NCBI GenBank assembly: GCA_039822005.1
Contig: JBCBMZ010000003.1
Coordinates: 248,001 to 312,000 of the forward strand
DNA from: JBCBDX01 sp039822005
Lineage (GTDB): Bacteria > Pseudomonadota > Alphaproteobacteria > Rhizobiales > Rhizobiaceae
Length of the DNA: 64,000 bases
Direction: 5' to 3'
Shown here: in pieces, positions 36,241-44,759 of the stretch
How positions within the stretch are numbered: the first letter of the stretch is position 1
Layout: every line of letters begins with the position of its first letter
Notes under the pieces: model-generated
Database searches by the model: none
The model's input: only the letters and a program-made list of their open reading frames with translations
Told to the model about the DNA's origin: nothing
Program-made: the position numbers and the translations under genes

Positions 36241-36669
36241 TTAGCCCTCCACCTGCAGGCCCATGGCCCGCGCAGAACCTTCGATCTGGCGCATGGCGCC
36301 CTCGATGTCCGCAGCGTTCAGGTCCTTCATTTTCAGTTCGGCAATCTCTTTGATCTTGTCACGCGAGATTTTGCCAGCGACTGCCTTGCCGGGCTCCTTG
36401 GAACCGGATTTCAGGCCGGCGGCCTTTTTCAAAAGATAAGAAGCCGGAGGCGTCTTGGTTTTGAACGTAAAGGACTTGTCCTGATAGTAGGTAATTGTTG
36501 TGGGAACCGGTGCGTTCTTTTCCATCTCACCGGTTGCCGCATTGAAGGCCTTACAAAATTCCATGATATTGATACCACGCTGACCAAGCGCCGGGCCGAT
36601 GGGCGGCGACGGGTTAGCAGCACCGGCTGGAACTTGCAGCTTCAAATAGCCTGCAACTTTCTTTGCCAT
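36241..36669 (-). CDS. rplK: 50S ribosomal protein L11
   Basis: 142 residues: KLQVPAGAANPSPPIGPALG at the N-terminus with the flexible Pro helix near residue 20, and the C-terminal RNA-binding domain ending GSARAMGLQVEG. L11 sits at the GTPase-associated centre and is the thiostrepton target. It follows nusG by 156 bases, which may hold an L11-operon promoter or leader. Confidence 0.97.
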   Translation of the reverse strand: MAKKVAGYLKLQVPAGAANPSPPIGPALGQRGINIMEFCKAFNAATGEMEKNAPVPTTITYYQDKSFTFKTKTPPASYLLKKAAGLKSGSKEPGKAVAGKISRDKIKEIAELKMKDLNAADIEGAMRQIEGSARAMGLQVEG

Positions 36670-36809
36670 ATTCTCTTCACTCCATTGCTGACGACACGCC
36701 AGCGGTTACAAGTGTTGGTGGTGCGATCAGGTTTGCTTGGCATACAACCCCTGGTCTCCCACCGGTTTTGCGGCTCTTGCCGCATTTCCAGCCGCGCACG
36801 GCTGAAACT

Positions 36810-36838
36810 TCACAAAAAGAAGGCGTCAGCCCCCTTTT
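36810..36838 (-). terminator. Terminator hairpin overlapping the nusG stop codon
   Basis: On the minus strand AAGGGGGC-TGAC-GCCTTCTT (two G-U pairs) is followed by TTTTTG. The loop contains the nusG TGA stop (36826-36828), the same design as at adk. It would end secE-nusG transcripts before rplK. Confidence 0.7.
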
Positions 36839-37359
36839 TCCACCATGCCGAACTCCAGATCCACTGGCGTGGCACGACCAAAAATCGAAACTTCCACTTT
36901 CAGGCGTGAACGCTCCTCGTCCACCTCCTGAACAACGCCGTTAAACGAGGCAAATGAGCCTTCGATAACGCGAACGCTTTCGCCGACTTCGAACGAAACA
37001 CTGGGCTTGGGCCGCTCGACACCCTCCTGCACAGCACCCAAAATCTGCTCGGCTTCTTTTTCGGTGATGGGGACAGGTTTCTGATCGGAACCGAGAAATC
37101 CGGTCACCTTCGGCGTGTTTTTGATCAAATGATAAACGTCATCGGTCAGCTGCGCCTTGACCATCACATAGCCGGGATAGAAACGGCGCTCAGCTTCAAC
37201 TTTACGACCCTTGCGCACCTCGATCACTTTTTCGGTCGGCACCAAAATCTGCTCAAAGTGATCTGACAAGCCTTTGATCCGTGCAGATTCCAAGATGGAA
37301 TCGGCGACCTTCTTTTCGAAGTTCGAATAGGCATGAACAATGTACCAACGAGCGGTCAT
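36826..37359 (-). CDS. nusG: Transcription termination/antitermination protein NusG
   Basis: 177 residues. The NGN domain (MTARWYIVHAYSNFEKKVAD, RRFYPGYVMVKAQL, NTPKVTGFLGSD) binds the polymerase clamp. The C-terminal KOW domain (GESVRVIEGSFASFNGVVQEV) binds Rho or S10. It follows secE by 36 bases. Its stop codon lies in the loop of a terminator hairpin. Confidence 0.97.
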   Translation of the reverse strand: MTARWYIVHAYSNFEKKVADSILESARIKGLSDHFEQILVPTEKVIEVRKGRKVEAERRFYPGYVMVKAQLTDDVYHLIKNTPKVTGFLGSDQKPVPITEKEAEQILGAVQEGVERPKPSVSFEVGESVRVIEGSFASFNGVVQEVDEERSRLKVEVSIFGRATPVDLEFGMVEKGG

Positions 37360-37395
37360 GGGTGACGATAATCCGATCTTTAGGGATGGTTCGGC

Positions 37396-37587
37396 CTAGG
37401 TGCCGAAAATTATTGAAAAGCCCCAGCTATAAAGCTGATCGGCCAAAAAAAAGAACGTTGAAGCGATGACGACCATGATCAAGACCATCATGGATGATAC
37501 CGTTGTCTCGCGGCGCGATGGCCACGTCACTTTCGCCGTTTCGTTACGAACTTGCTGTAGAAATTCGAATGGATTGGTGCGCGCCAT
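37396..37587 (-). CDS. secE: Preprotein translocase subunit SecE
   Basis: 63 residues, the short single-helix form: an amphipathic helix with QQVRNETAKVTWPSRRET and one transmembrane segment (about residues 31-52). It clamps SecY in the Sec channel. It is first in a secE-nusG transcript that probably starts from the promoter just after tRNA-Trp. Confidence 0.96.
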   Translation of the reverse strand: MARTNPFEFLQQVRNETAKVTWPSRRETTVSSMMVLIMVVIASTFFFLADQLYSWGFSIIFGT

Positions 37588-37763
37588 GTACTCTTGCCTA
37601 TCGCCTTAGCCTTGCCCGCCGAAGCGCTCTGTTCGTTCAAAGTCACATTCGCAAGGACGGCAAACGCCAAATTCGCGGTTCCAGTAACGTGCCTTTAAGG
37701 TGGTAGCGCTCACGCAAATCATGCAATCCGGCGCAAAGGGGCAGATAGCCGTGCAAACAGAGA

Positions 37764-37792
37764 AGATCAAGTGTAGTTATCAAAAAAGTCAA
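37764..37792 (-). promoter_or_regulatory. Candidate secE-nusG promoter
   Basis: On the minus strand TTGACT (37787-37792) and TGATCT (37764-37769) are 17 bases apart. They lie immediately downstream of tRNA-Trp and upstream of secE. The -35 matches well, the -10 moderately. Confidence 0.45.
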
Positions 37793-37800
37793 CAAAAAAA

Positions 37801-37876
37801 TGGCAGGGGCACACAGGCTCGAACTGTGGACCTTCGGTTTTGGAGACCGACGCTCTACCAACTGAGCTATACCCCT
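37801..37876 (-). tRNA. tRNA-Trp (CCA anticodon)
   Basis: 76 bases. Acceptor stem AGGGGTA/TGCCCCT, D arm TAGCTCAGTTGGTAGAG, anticodon loop CTCCAAA (anticodon CCA), T arm with GGTTCGA-like AGTTCGAG, discriminator G and encoded CCA. A seven-T run follows. It lies directly upstream of secE, a conserved alphaproteobacterial position. Confidence 0.96.
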
Positions 37877-37960
37877 GCAGGGTACGGTGAGGCGCGTGAT
37901 AATTCGGCGCATCGCACTATGCAACAGGAAACTTCCGCGTCGAAAGCTGAATGGGCGCAC

Positions 37961-38371
37961 TTATTCTTTAACTTGGTGAACTTCGATCACGTTGCCGTCC
38001 GGATCGTAAAAGAATATTTGATGCCATTCGGCAGCAGCGACATGGCCATAGTCAGAGTATGGGATATTCCTTGATTCAAGGTGGCGCTTGAACGCTTCAA
38101 TATCATCGGTGCGAAAAGCTATATGCCCTTGATGCAGCGGGTTTACGAAATTGCCGGTGCGAATGCCCAGCTCCATGTCCTTTTGAGCCAGGTGAAACTG
38201 AGTTCCGCCGTCGTGGCGAAAAGCGACAGCGCCATCAAAGCCCTTGTTTAGTTCCCGCTTGGGACGGCTTTCTGAGGGCTCTTCCGGCAGGCCCAAAACG
38301 TCCGCGTAAAACGAATCCATGCGCTCCACATTGTCGGTGGCAACATTCACGTGGTGCAACGTAAGCTTCAT
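37961..38371 (-). CDS. VOC/glyoxalase-family protein
   Basis: 136 residues from ATG 38369-38371, seven bases after GGGAGG; an in-frame codon 16 residues upstream is not used. Two beta-alpha-beta-beta-beta modules: LTLHHVNVATDNVERMDSFY begins module 1, QGHIAFRTDDIEAFKRHL begins module 2, and the end has IFFYDPDGNVIEVHQ. His and Glu residues at these places are typical metal ligands of VOC dioxygenases and glyoxalases. The substrate is unknown. It lies between tuf and tRNA-Trp. Confidence 0.85.
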   Translation of the reverse strand: MKLTLHHVNVATDNVERMDSFYADVLGLPEEPSESRPKRELNKGFDGAVAFRHDGGTQFHLAQKDMELGIRTGNFVNPLHQGHIAFRTDDIEAFKRHLESRNIPYSDYGHVAAAEWHQIFFYDPDGNVIEVHQVKE

Positions 38372-38390
38372 GATCAACCTCCCCAACTGA

Positions 38391-38414
38391 AAATGGCCGC
38401 TGACGCGGCCATTT
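38391..38414 (-). terminator. Terminator after tuf copy 2
   Basis: AAATGGCCGC-TGAC-GCGGCCATTT, a ten-base-pair stem, about 45 bases after the tuf stop. The T-tract is only ATTTTC, so termination is probable but not certain. Confidence 0.65.
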
Positions 38415-38458
38415 TGCAACTTATATTTTTACCGGACGTCCACGCCCTCGCGGAAAAA

Positions 38459-39634
38459 CTACTCAATAATCTTTGCGACAATTCCCGCACCGACGGTGCG
38501 GCCGCCTTCACGGATCGCAAAGCGCAGCCGCTCTTCCATCGCGATCGGCGTGATCAGCTCGACATTCATTTCCGCATTGTCGCCCGGCATCACCATTTCG
38601 GTGCCGTCCGGCAGTGAGACTTCACCGGTCACATCGGTGGTGCGGAAGTAAAACTGCGGACGGTATTTGTTGAAGAATGGTGTGTGACGACCACCCTCTT
38701 CCTTCGTCAGAATGTAGGCTTCTGCAACAAATTTGGAGTGCGGCTTGACCGAACCAGGCTTGCAAAGAACCTGACCACGCTCAACGCCCTCACGGTCGAT
38801 ACCGCGAAGCAGCGCACCGATATTGTCGCCAGCTTGACCGCTATCAAGCAGTTTGCGGAACATTTCAACGCCCGTACACGTTGTCTTGGTGGTGTCGCGG
38901 ATGCCAACGATCTCAAGTTCGTCACCCACATTCACAACACCGCGCTCAACACGGCCGGTCACAACCGTACCGCGACCGGAGATCGAGAACACATCCTCGA
39001 TCGGCATCAGGAACGGCTGGTCAACGGGACGCTCAGGCGTCGGGATGTAGGCGTCCACTTCAGCCATCAGCGCGCGGATCGCATCTTCGCCGATCTCCTT
39101 GTTTGAATCTTCAAGCGCCGCCAGCGCGGAACCCTTGATCACCGGAATGTCGTCGCCCGGGAAGTCATAGTCCGACAAAAGCTCACGCACTTCCATCTCA
39201 ACCAGCTCCAAAAGCTCTTCATCATCGACCTGGTCAACCTTGTTCAGGAACACGACCAGCGAAGGAACACCCACCTGACGGGCCAGCAAAATGTGCTCGC
39301 GGGTCTGCGGCATCGGGCCGTCAGCGGCTGAACAAACAAGGATCGCGCCATCCATCTGCGCCGCACCGGTGATCATGTTTTTCACATAGTCAGCGTGGCC
39401 AGGGCAATCGACGTGGGCATAGTGGCGGTTGTCCGTCTCATACTCAACGTGTGCCGTTGAAATCGTGATCCCGCGCGCACGCTCCTCAGGTGCACCGTCA
39501 ATCTCGTCATAGGCCTTGAAGTCTCCGAAAAACTTCGTGATCGCAGCCGTCAATGACGTCTTGCCATGGTCAACGTGACCGATCGTGCCGATGTTCACGT
39601 GAGGCTTGTTGCGCTCAAACTTTTCCTTGGCCAT
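38459..39634 (-). CDS. tuf: Elongation factor Tu, copy 2 (tRNA-tufB locus)
   Basis: 391 residues, the same protein as at 19230-20405, with G1 GHVDHGKTSLTA, G3 DCPGHADYVKN and G4 NKVDQVDD. The spurious frames on the other strand are also identical in both copies, which implies DNA identity over all 1176 bases. Flanks differ at once: the upstream bases are TTTATATCC here and TCTTCTCC there. It follows tRNA-Tyr and tRNA-Gly as in the E. coli tufB operon. Confidence 0.98.
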   Translation of the reverse strand: MAKEKFERNKPHVNIGTIGHVDHGKTSLTAAITKFFGDFKAYDEIDGAPEERARGITISTAHVEYETDNRHYAHVDCPGHADYVKNMITGAAQMDGAILVCSAADGPMPQTREHILLARQVGVPSLVVFLNKVDQVDDEELLELVEMEVRELLSDYDFPGDDIPVIKGSALAALEDSNKEIGEDAIRALMAEVDAYIPTPERPVDQPFLMPIEDVFSISGRGTVVTGRVERGVVNVGDELEIVGIRDTTKTTCTGVEMFRKLLDSGQAGDNIGALLRGIDREGVERGQVLCKPGSVKPHSKFVAEAYILTKEEGGRHTPFFNKYRPQFYFRTTDVTGEVSLPDGTEMVMPGDNAEMNVELITPIAMEERLRFAIREGGRTVGAGIVAKIIE

Positions 39635-39771
39635 TTTTATATCCTGTCGTGTGTAATGGTTGTTTCAGATCCAAGGCAGGCCTTGTCGGGCGCGCACATA
39701 GGTCACTTGGACACCATGCGCAAGGGGCTTACCGCCTTGCCGCAGACCTGTTTTCAGCGTTTCGATGGCTT

Positions 39772-39845
39772 TGGAGCGGGTAGCGGGAATCGAACCCGCA
39801 CCAAGAGCTTGGAAGGCTCGTGTGATACCATTTCACCATACCCGC
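39772..39845 (-). tRNA. tRNA-Gly (TCC anticodon)
   Basis: 74 bases with CCA. Acceptor GCGGGTA/TACCCGC, anticodon loop CTTCCAA (TCC), T loop GGTTCGATTCC, discriminator T and encoded CCA. It lies between tRNA-Tyr and tuf, probably one transcript. Confidence 0.96.
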
Positions 39846-39885
39846 GAACCGGACAACCGGTTTGCTTTTCTACCACGGGTACCGA

Positions 39886-39970
39886 TGGTGGGGGAAGTAG
39901 GACTCGAACCTACGAAGCATTACGCAGCGGATTTACAGTCCGCCCCCTTTGCCGCTCGGGACATTCCCCC
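39886..39970 (-). tRNA. tRNA-Tyr (GTA anticodon)
   Basis: 85 bases, class II tRNA with a long variable arm. Acceptor GGGGGAA/TTCCCCC, anticodon loop CTGTAAA (GTA), T arm AGGTTCGAGTCCT, encoded CCA. First of the tRNA-Tyr, tRNA-Gly, tuf group. Confidence 0.96.
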
Positions 39971-40113
39971 ATAAAGGCACCGGATGGTCAGTGCCGCATG
40001 GCGACACAGGCGCGCCTTATGACGATGCCAAACTGCCAAGTCAACACAGCACTTGGCATTCAAAGCGTAAAAACACATCTCGCGCAATCGAGGCCCGCGC
40101 GATAAACAACGGT

Positions 40114-40944
40114 ATGAGCAAACAAGATACCCACTATGCCACGCTGCGGCGTAAACATCGCGAGAACGCTAAAAAAAGCGGGACATACAAGCCAGGCGCA
40201 GGCCAACCAGTTGAGAGCCGAATTTGGCTCTATGGTTTGCACGCCGTCGAAGCTGCACTGAACAATCCGCGCCGCTTGAGCCATCAATTATGGGCCAGTG
40301 AAAATGCGGTTGCCAAAATGGCGTTTGAACCGCAACCCGGCCTAACGATCCAAAACGTGCACCCAAAAGAGATCGACAAAAAACTGGACACTGGTGCGGT
40401 CCATCAAGGGGTATTGCTCGAAGCCGAGCCCCTACCGGCGCAAACGCTTGAAAATTGCTGGGAGGATGACCTTCTCCTCGTCCTAGATCAGGTGACGGAC
40501 CCTCACAACGTGGGAGCAATGATCCGCTCCGCTGTCGCGATGGGTGCGGGGGCGATCATCACCACCGCGCGCCACAGTCCTGGCGAGTCGGGCGTCTTGG
40601 CGAAGGTTGCATCGGGAGGCTTGGAACACATCAAATATGTAACCGTCCGCAATCTTGCCAATACAATTCAGGCGATCAATGAACGCGGCTATCAAACGAT
40701 AGGACTTGATTCGGAGGGCAGCAAAGACCTGGTCGAAACCGTCACCGGGCGAAAAACCGCCCTAGTTATGGGAGCGGAGGGCAAAGGTCTGCGCCAAAAA
40801 AGCCGTGAAACTGTCACTGATTTGGCACGTCTCGACATGCCGGGGCCGATAAAGTCGCTCAACGTGTCAAACGCGGCGGCGGTAGCTTTGCATGTGGTGC
40901 GTAGCCACGGAGCATTTAAATCAAAAGAAAGGTTTGGAGCCTAG
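40114..40944 (+). CDS. rlmB: 23S rRNA (guanosine-2'-O)-methyltransferase RlmB
   Basis: 276 residues. N-terminal substrate-binding domain (IWLYGLHAVEAALNNPRR), then the SPOUT domain with LVLDQVTDPHNVGAMIRSA (motif 1), ALVMGAEGKGLR (motif 2) and SLNVSNAAAVALH (motif 3, trefoil knot). It methylates G2251 of 23S rRNA. ATG 40114 is chosen inside a longer frame that overlaps tRNA-Tyr. Divergent from the tRNA genes, as commonly found in Rhizobiales. Confidence 0.95.
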   Translation: MSKQDTHYATLRRKHRENAKKSGTYKPGAGQPVESRIWLYGLHAVEAALNNPRRLSHQLWASENAVAKMAFEPQPGLTIQNVHPKEIDKKLDTGAVHQGVLLEAEPLPAQTLENCWEDDLLLVLDQVTDPHNVGAMIRSAVAMGAGAIITTARHSPGESGVLAKVASGGLEHIKYVTVRNLANTIQAINERGYQTIGLDSEGSKDLVETVTGRKTALVMGAEGKGLRQKSRETVTDLARLDMPGPIKSLNVSNAAAVALHVVRSHGAFKSKERFGA

Positions 40945-40969
40945 GGATCATCGAGCATGGAGTTTCCCG

Positions 40970-42460
40970 ATGATGCTAGCAGAAATCAGGTGTGTCTCGC
41001 CGGTTCAGTGGTCGGCCCTTCTTCTGGTTGTTTTGGGCGCTGTCATCGTACAGCGCTATTTTGGCTTCCATCCTGATGTTTCCTGGCTTCTGACACTAAA
41101 CGAGCGTTTGATCGCCGGTGAAAAGCTCTACGTCGACCTATTGGTCGTCAATCCCGCTGTGCCCGTTTGGGTATATCGCGTGCCAGTGCTTATCGCCGAG
41201 GCGACCGGCCTACCTGCTGAGCTTGTCTTACACGTCATGATGGCCGCGACAGCGCTAGTTTCCTTTATCCTCACGACCGGAATTTTGCGGCACGCAAATC
41301 TGATCGCTGAAAAGCAGGTGATCTGGTTACTGATTACACTGCTCGCGCTCTTTTACATTGTGTCGGCGCACACCTTTGCCGAACGCGAGCACATCGCATT
41401 ATTCGGACTTCTGCCTTGGCTCGCCTTGCAGGCTTGGCGTTTTGAAAACCCCGGCCAAAGGCCAGACTGGCGGGTTCTTGTTTTGTGCGGCTTCGGTTGC
41501 GCCGCGCCCGTGTTAGTGAAGCCTTATTACGCGCTGACGATACTCTCGCCTGTTGTGATCCAATGCATCATGCTGCGCTCCATCAAGCCGGCTTTTCACA
41601 TCGAAAACCTGATTGGCGCTTTTCTCACCGTGTTGGGTACCGGCCTATTCGTCATCCTTCACCCGGCGTTTTTTGCAGACATGATGGATGTTATCATGTC
41701 CACCTATGCGCCGTACAACACTCCGTTCCGCTTGGTTTATCACACATTTGCATTGACGGTCGTGCTGGTGGCTATTGTGCTTAGATTCCGCCCAAGAGAC
41801 CTTAGCCCCTTGACGCTTCTACTGGTGGCGTCCGCATATGGCCATCTGGCGGCGCTTTGGATCATGGGGCGCGCGCTCCCCTACCATGCGTTTCCCGCTT
41901 ACGTGCTGATGGCATTGGCGGTAATGAGCCTTTATCGCACACCGCAAAGCGCTGCCAAAGCAGCTTATGTGCCGGCGCTTATCTGCATCGCAGCTTTGTG
42001 GGGTGGAATTAAAGTATTTGCCGCCGTTGGGCCGAACAGCGAAGCGCTGTTGCAATATTTGGCTGAAAATCACAGCGGTAAAACGTACCTGCCGATCTCC
42101 CATATAATGGAGGATGGACACCCCATTTCACGCGCTGCGGGATTGACGTTTATCGCGCCTGCAGCGTTTCTTTCAACAACCGTCTATGGCGACGTGGTCG
42201 CCGCCGAACGGGGCAGCGACAATCCGGAATTGCTTGCGCAAATTCAGCGCTCCAAAGCGATCGAACAAGACGCCTTTCGGCGCGCCATCGTGGAAGACCG
42301 TCCGATGGTAGTTGTCATCCCACAGGAACTGAGCGTTTTGAAACCAGACGCACTGGCAAGAATTTGGACAGAAGCGGGCCCGCAGGGACGACCGGCATCA
42401 TTCTATCAATTGGACAAAGAGATCGACGGCTTCCGCGTATACACGCTGCGGGATTCTTGA
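40970..42460 (+). CDS. Polytopic membrane protein, GT-C-like (tandem paralogue 1)
   Basis: 496 residues, about ten membrane helices, then a soluble C-terminal stretch of about 110 residues. After helix 1 it has HPDVSWLLTLNERLIAGEKL, an acidic first loop as in GT-C (ArnT/GT39-like) glycosyltransferases, followed by YVDLLVVNPAVPVW. GGAG seven bases before ATG 40970 supports the start. It is clearly paralogous to the next gene (shared HPDVSWLLTLNERL, VDLLVVNPA, HPAFF, LPYHAFPAY/FPYHVYPAY and GHPxSRAAGL). The sugar donor and acceptor are unknown. It follows rlmB by 25 bases. Confidence 0.75.
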   Translation: MMLAEIRCVSPVQWSALLLVVLGAVIVQRYFGFHPDVSWLLTLNERLIAGEKLYVDLLVVNPAVPVWVYRVPVLIAEATGLPAELVLHVMMAATALVSFILTTGILRHANLIAEKQVIWLLITLLALFYIVSAHTFAEREHIALFGLLPWLALQAWRFENPGQRPDWRVLVLCGFGCAAPVLVKPYYALTILSPVVIQCIMLRSIKPAFHIENLIGAFLTVLGTGLFVILHPAFFADMMDVIMSTYAPYNTPFRLVYHTFALTVVLVAIVLRFRPRDLSPLTLLLVASAYGHLAALWIMGRALPYHAFPAYVLMALAVMSLYRTPQSAAKAAYVPALICIAALWGGIKVFAAVGPNSEALLQYLAENHSGKTYLPISHIMEDGHPISRAAGLTFIAPAAFLSTTVYGDVVAAERGSDNPELLAQIQRSKAIEQDAFRRAIVEDRPMVVVIPQELSVLKPDALARIWTEAGPQGRPASFYQLDKEIDGFRVYTLRDS

Positions 42461-43944
42461 TGCGGGCCAGTAGCAACGAAATTCTCTCGCTCAGACAAGG
42501 GGGCGCATTGCTGCTCGTTGCGCTGGCGACAGTTTATGTGCAGTCGAACTTTGCACTTCACCCAGACGTTTCTTGGCTATTGACGCTCAATGAGCGACTT
42601 TTGGCTGGCGAAGAGCTTTATGTTGACCTGCTGGTCGTGAACCCTGCAATGCCGATTTGGCTTTATCGCCTACCGGTACTCCTAGCTGAGGCAACGGGGT
42701 TTAGAACAGAATGGGTCCTTCACGGGATGATCGCCATGACAGCGATCGCGTCCATTTTTGTTACTTCGCATCTTCTGGCCAACGCCAAGATCGTCACGCG
42801 AAATCAGGCAATATGGCTCGGCATTGCACTATTCGCGCTACTCTATGTGTTGTCAGCCTATACTTTTGCGCAGCGTGAATTCATTGGTCTGCTCGGTTTT
42901 CTACCTTGGCTAGGGCTGCAAGCTTGGCGGATCAAAAAGCCGAACGTTCGACCGCACTGGTCACTCCTACTGTTTTGCGGCCTTGGCTGTGCGGCAATGG
43001 TTTTGGTGAAGCCACATTACGTGCTCACCATTTTCGTCCCGGTCGCTGCCATATGCGTTCACCAGCGCTCCGTGCGACCAGTATTTTATATAGAGAATTT
43101 GGTGGGGGGCGTGCTTGCCGCTGCATTTGCTGCGCTTTTTGTCTATCTGCACCCTGCATTTTTCGGCGAGATGATAGGGTTAATCCTGTCAGCTTACGCG
43201 CCTTACAAGACAAGGTTTGCGCTGCAATTTCACACATTTGCTATGGTGATCGTCCTGATCGCCATCGCTTTTCGCGTACCCATGAAAAAATGGACGGCAC
43301 TGACCTGGCTGCTTTTAAGCGCCATGCTTGGCCATATGCTGGCGCTTTGGATCATGGGTCGGGCTTTTCCATACCATGTCTATCCAGCCTATGTTTTTGG
43401 CGCGCTGACCGTCCTTGAAGTCTACCGCTCAGCCCAAGAAAACGACAAAGTCGGTCCGTTTCCGCTGCAGGCCGGGCTTTTGTATGTCGCGATCGGCTGG
43501 ACAGTATTTTCTGGGGGAGCACATACCGGTGATGATTTTAAAGCCTATCTTGAACAAAATCATGCTGGGAAAAGCTTCATGCCGATCTCTCATTCCATGA
43601 TTGACGGTCATCCTTTATCGCGTGCCGCAGGACTTGAGTTTGTAGCACCGGCTGCATTTCTTTCGATGACATCATACGGGGATCAAATCACACGCGACCA
43701 AGTCGACTTGACGCCAGAAGCTTTGGAAAGGATTGAGCGGGCGCAGCGCTACGAATGGGAAAACTGGCGGGCTAGCCTGATCGAAAAGACACCTTCCATC
43801 GTCGCCATTCCACACAAATTTCGTGAAGAAAAACCCGCTGCTTTCGATGCGATTTGGCGCGGTATGCTTGGCGGTGAAAAGCCTGCGGATCTATACCGTC
43901 TGGAAACTACGATAGACGGGTATGACATCTTCGTCCCAAGGTGA
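42460..43944 (+). CDS. Polytopic membrane protein, GT-C-like (tandem paralogue 2)
   Basis: 494 residues, the same architecture as the gene before it. Its ATG overlaps the previous TGA by one base (TGATG), so they are translated together. Conserved blocks are HPDVSWLLTLNERLLAGEEL, VLVKPHYVLTIFVP, ENLVGGVL and YVHPAFF-type LHPAFFGEM, and the soluble tail keeps PISHSMIDGHPLSRAAGLEF. Like a gene duplication that produced a two-subunit or two-step activity. Function is inferred only from the GT-C-like layout. Confidence 0.75.
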   Translation: MRASSNEILSLRQGGALLLVALATVYVQSNFALHPDVSWLLTLNERLLAGEELYVDLLVVNPAMPIWLYRLPVLLAEATGFRTEWVLHGMIAMTAIASIFVTSHLLANAKIVTRNQAIWLGIALFALLYVLSAYTFAQREFIGLLGFLPWLGLQAWRIKKPNVRPHWSLLLFCGLGCAAMVLVKPHYVLTIFVPVAAICVHQRSVRPVFYIENLVGGVLAAAFAALFVYLHPAFFGEMIGLILSAYAPYKTRFALQFHTFAMVIVLIAIAFRVPMKKWTALTWLLLSAMLGHMLALWIMGRAFPYHVYPAYVFGALTVLEVYRSAQENDKVGPFPLQAGLLYVAIGWTVFSGGAHTGDDFKAYLEQNHAGKSFMPISHSMIDGHPLSRAAGLEFVAPAAFLSMTSYGDQITRDQVDLTPEALERIERAQRYEWENWRASLIEKTPSIVAIPHKFREEKPAAFDAIWRGMLGGEKPADLYRLETTIDGYDIFVPR

Positions 43945-44051
43945 TTTTGGCCGCAATTGTGGCAACGCTAACAAATTTCCGCCTTTATTTGCGCCAATGC
44001 GCTCAAACGAATAACATATTTGCAAGAATCCTTATCGGACAGGACATCACC

Positions 44052-44705
44052 ATGAAGAAAGCACCGCTCCTTTTCCTCGCCGCAGCGAGCATCGTCACCG
44101 CCGCGTGCACCACAACCGACCCCTACACCGGCGAACAGCAAATCTCACGAACAGCTGGCGGCGCCGCCATTGGGGCCGCTGTCGGTGCTGGACTTGGTAC
44201 GCTGGCTGGCGGTGATGACCGCCGCAACGCTCTTATCGGCGCAGGTATCGGGCTTTTGGCCGGTGGCGCTATCGGCAACTATATGGATCAGCAGCAGGCT
44301 GAACTGCGCGCACAACTGGAGGGCACCGGCGTCAGCGTGACGCGTGTCGGTGACCGCATCATCTTGAACATGCCGTCGAATATCACGTTCCCGGTGGATC
44401 AGGACCAGGTACTCCCCGCCTTCTTCCCGACTTTGGATTCGGTTGTCCTCGTGTTAAACCGGTATAACCAAACCATCATTGATGTTTACGGTCACACCGA
44501 CTCAACGGGCGATGAAGGCTACAACCTTGGCTTGTCTCAACGCCGCGCCACATCGGTTTCCGGTTACTTAACATCAAAAGGCGTCGATGGACGCCGGCTG
44601 CTTGTCACTGGATTTGGCGAGACCCGACCCATTGCCGACAATGGGACAGAGGCCGGACGGGCGCAAAACCGCCGCGTTGAAATCCAGATTTCACCATTCA
44701 GCTGA
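44052..44705 (+). CDS. OmpA-family peptidoglycan-associated lipoprotein
   Basis: 217 residues. A lipoprotein signal peptide ends at TAAC (lipobox Cys about 19). A glycine-zipper segment follows (GGAAIGAAVGAGLGTLAGG, then GAGIGLLAGGAIGNYM), and an OmpA C-terminal domain with DVYGHTDSTGDEGYNLGLSQRRA and GFGETRPIADN. It should bind peptidoglycan from the outer membrane (YiaD-like). GGACA lies before ATG 44052; the frame is open 37 codons upstream but without a signal peptide. Confidence 0.92.
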   Translation: MKKAPLLFLAAASIVTAACTTTDPYTGEQQISRTAGGAAIGAAVGAGLGTLAGGDDRRNALIGAGIGLLAGGAIGNYMDQQQAELRAQLEGTGVSVTRVGDRIILNMPSNITFPVDQDQVLPAFFPTLDSVVLVLNRYNQTIIDVYGHTDSTGDEGYNLGLSQRRATSVSGYLTSKGVDGRRLLVTGFGETRPIADNGTEAGRAQNRRVEIQISPFS

Positions 44706-44732
44706 TAGGCACCGAAAAACACTGACGGTTGG

Positions 44733-44751
44733 CGGCGGGTTTGACCCGCCG
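44733..44751. terminator. Hairpin between converging ompA-like and small membrane genes
   Basis: CGGCGGG-TTTGA-CCCGCCG, a seven-base-pair stem 28 bases past the lipoprotein stop and nine bases before the end of the converging gene. Poor T-runs on both sides; a likely but weak terminator. Confidence 0.4.
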
Positions 44752-44759
44752 TTGATCAT

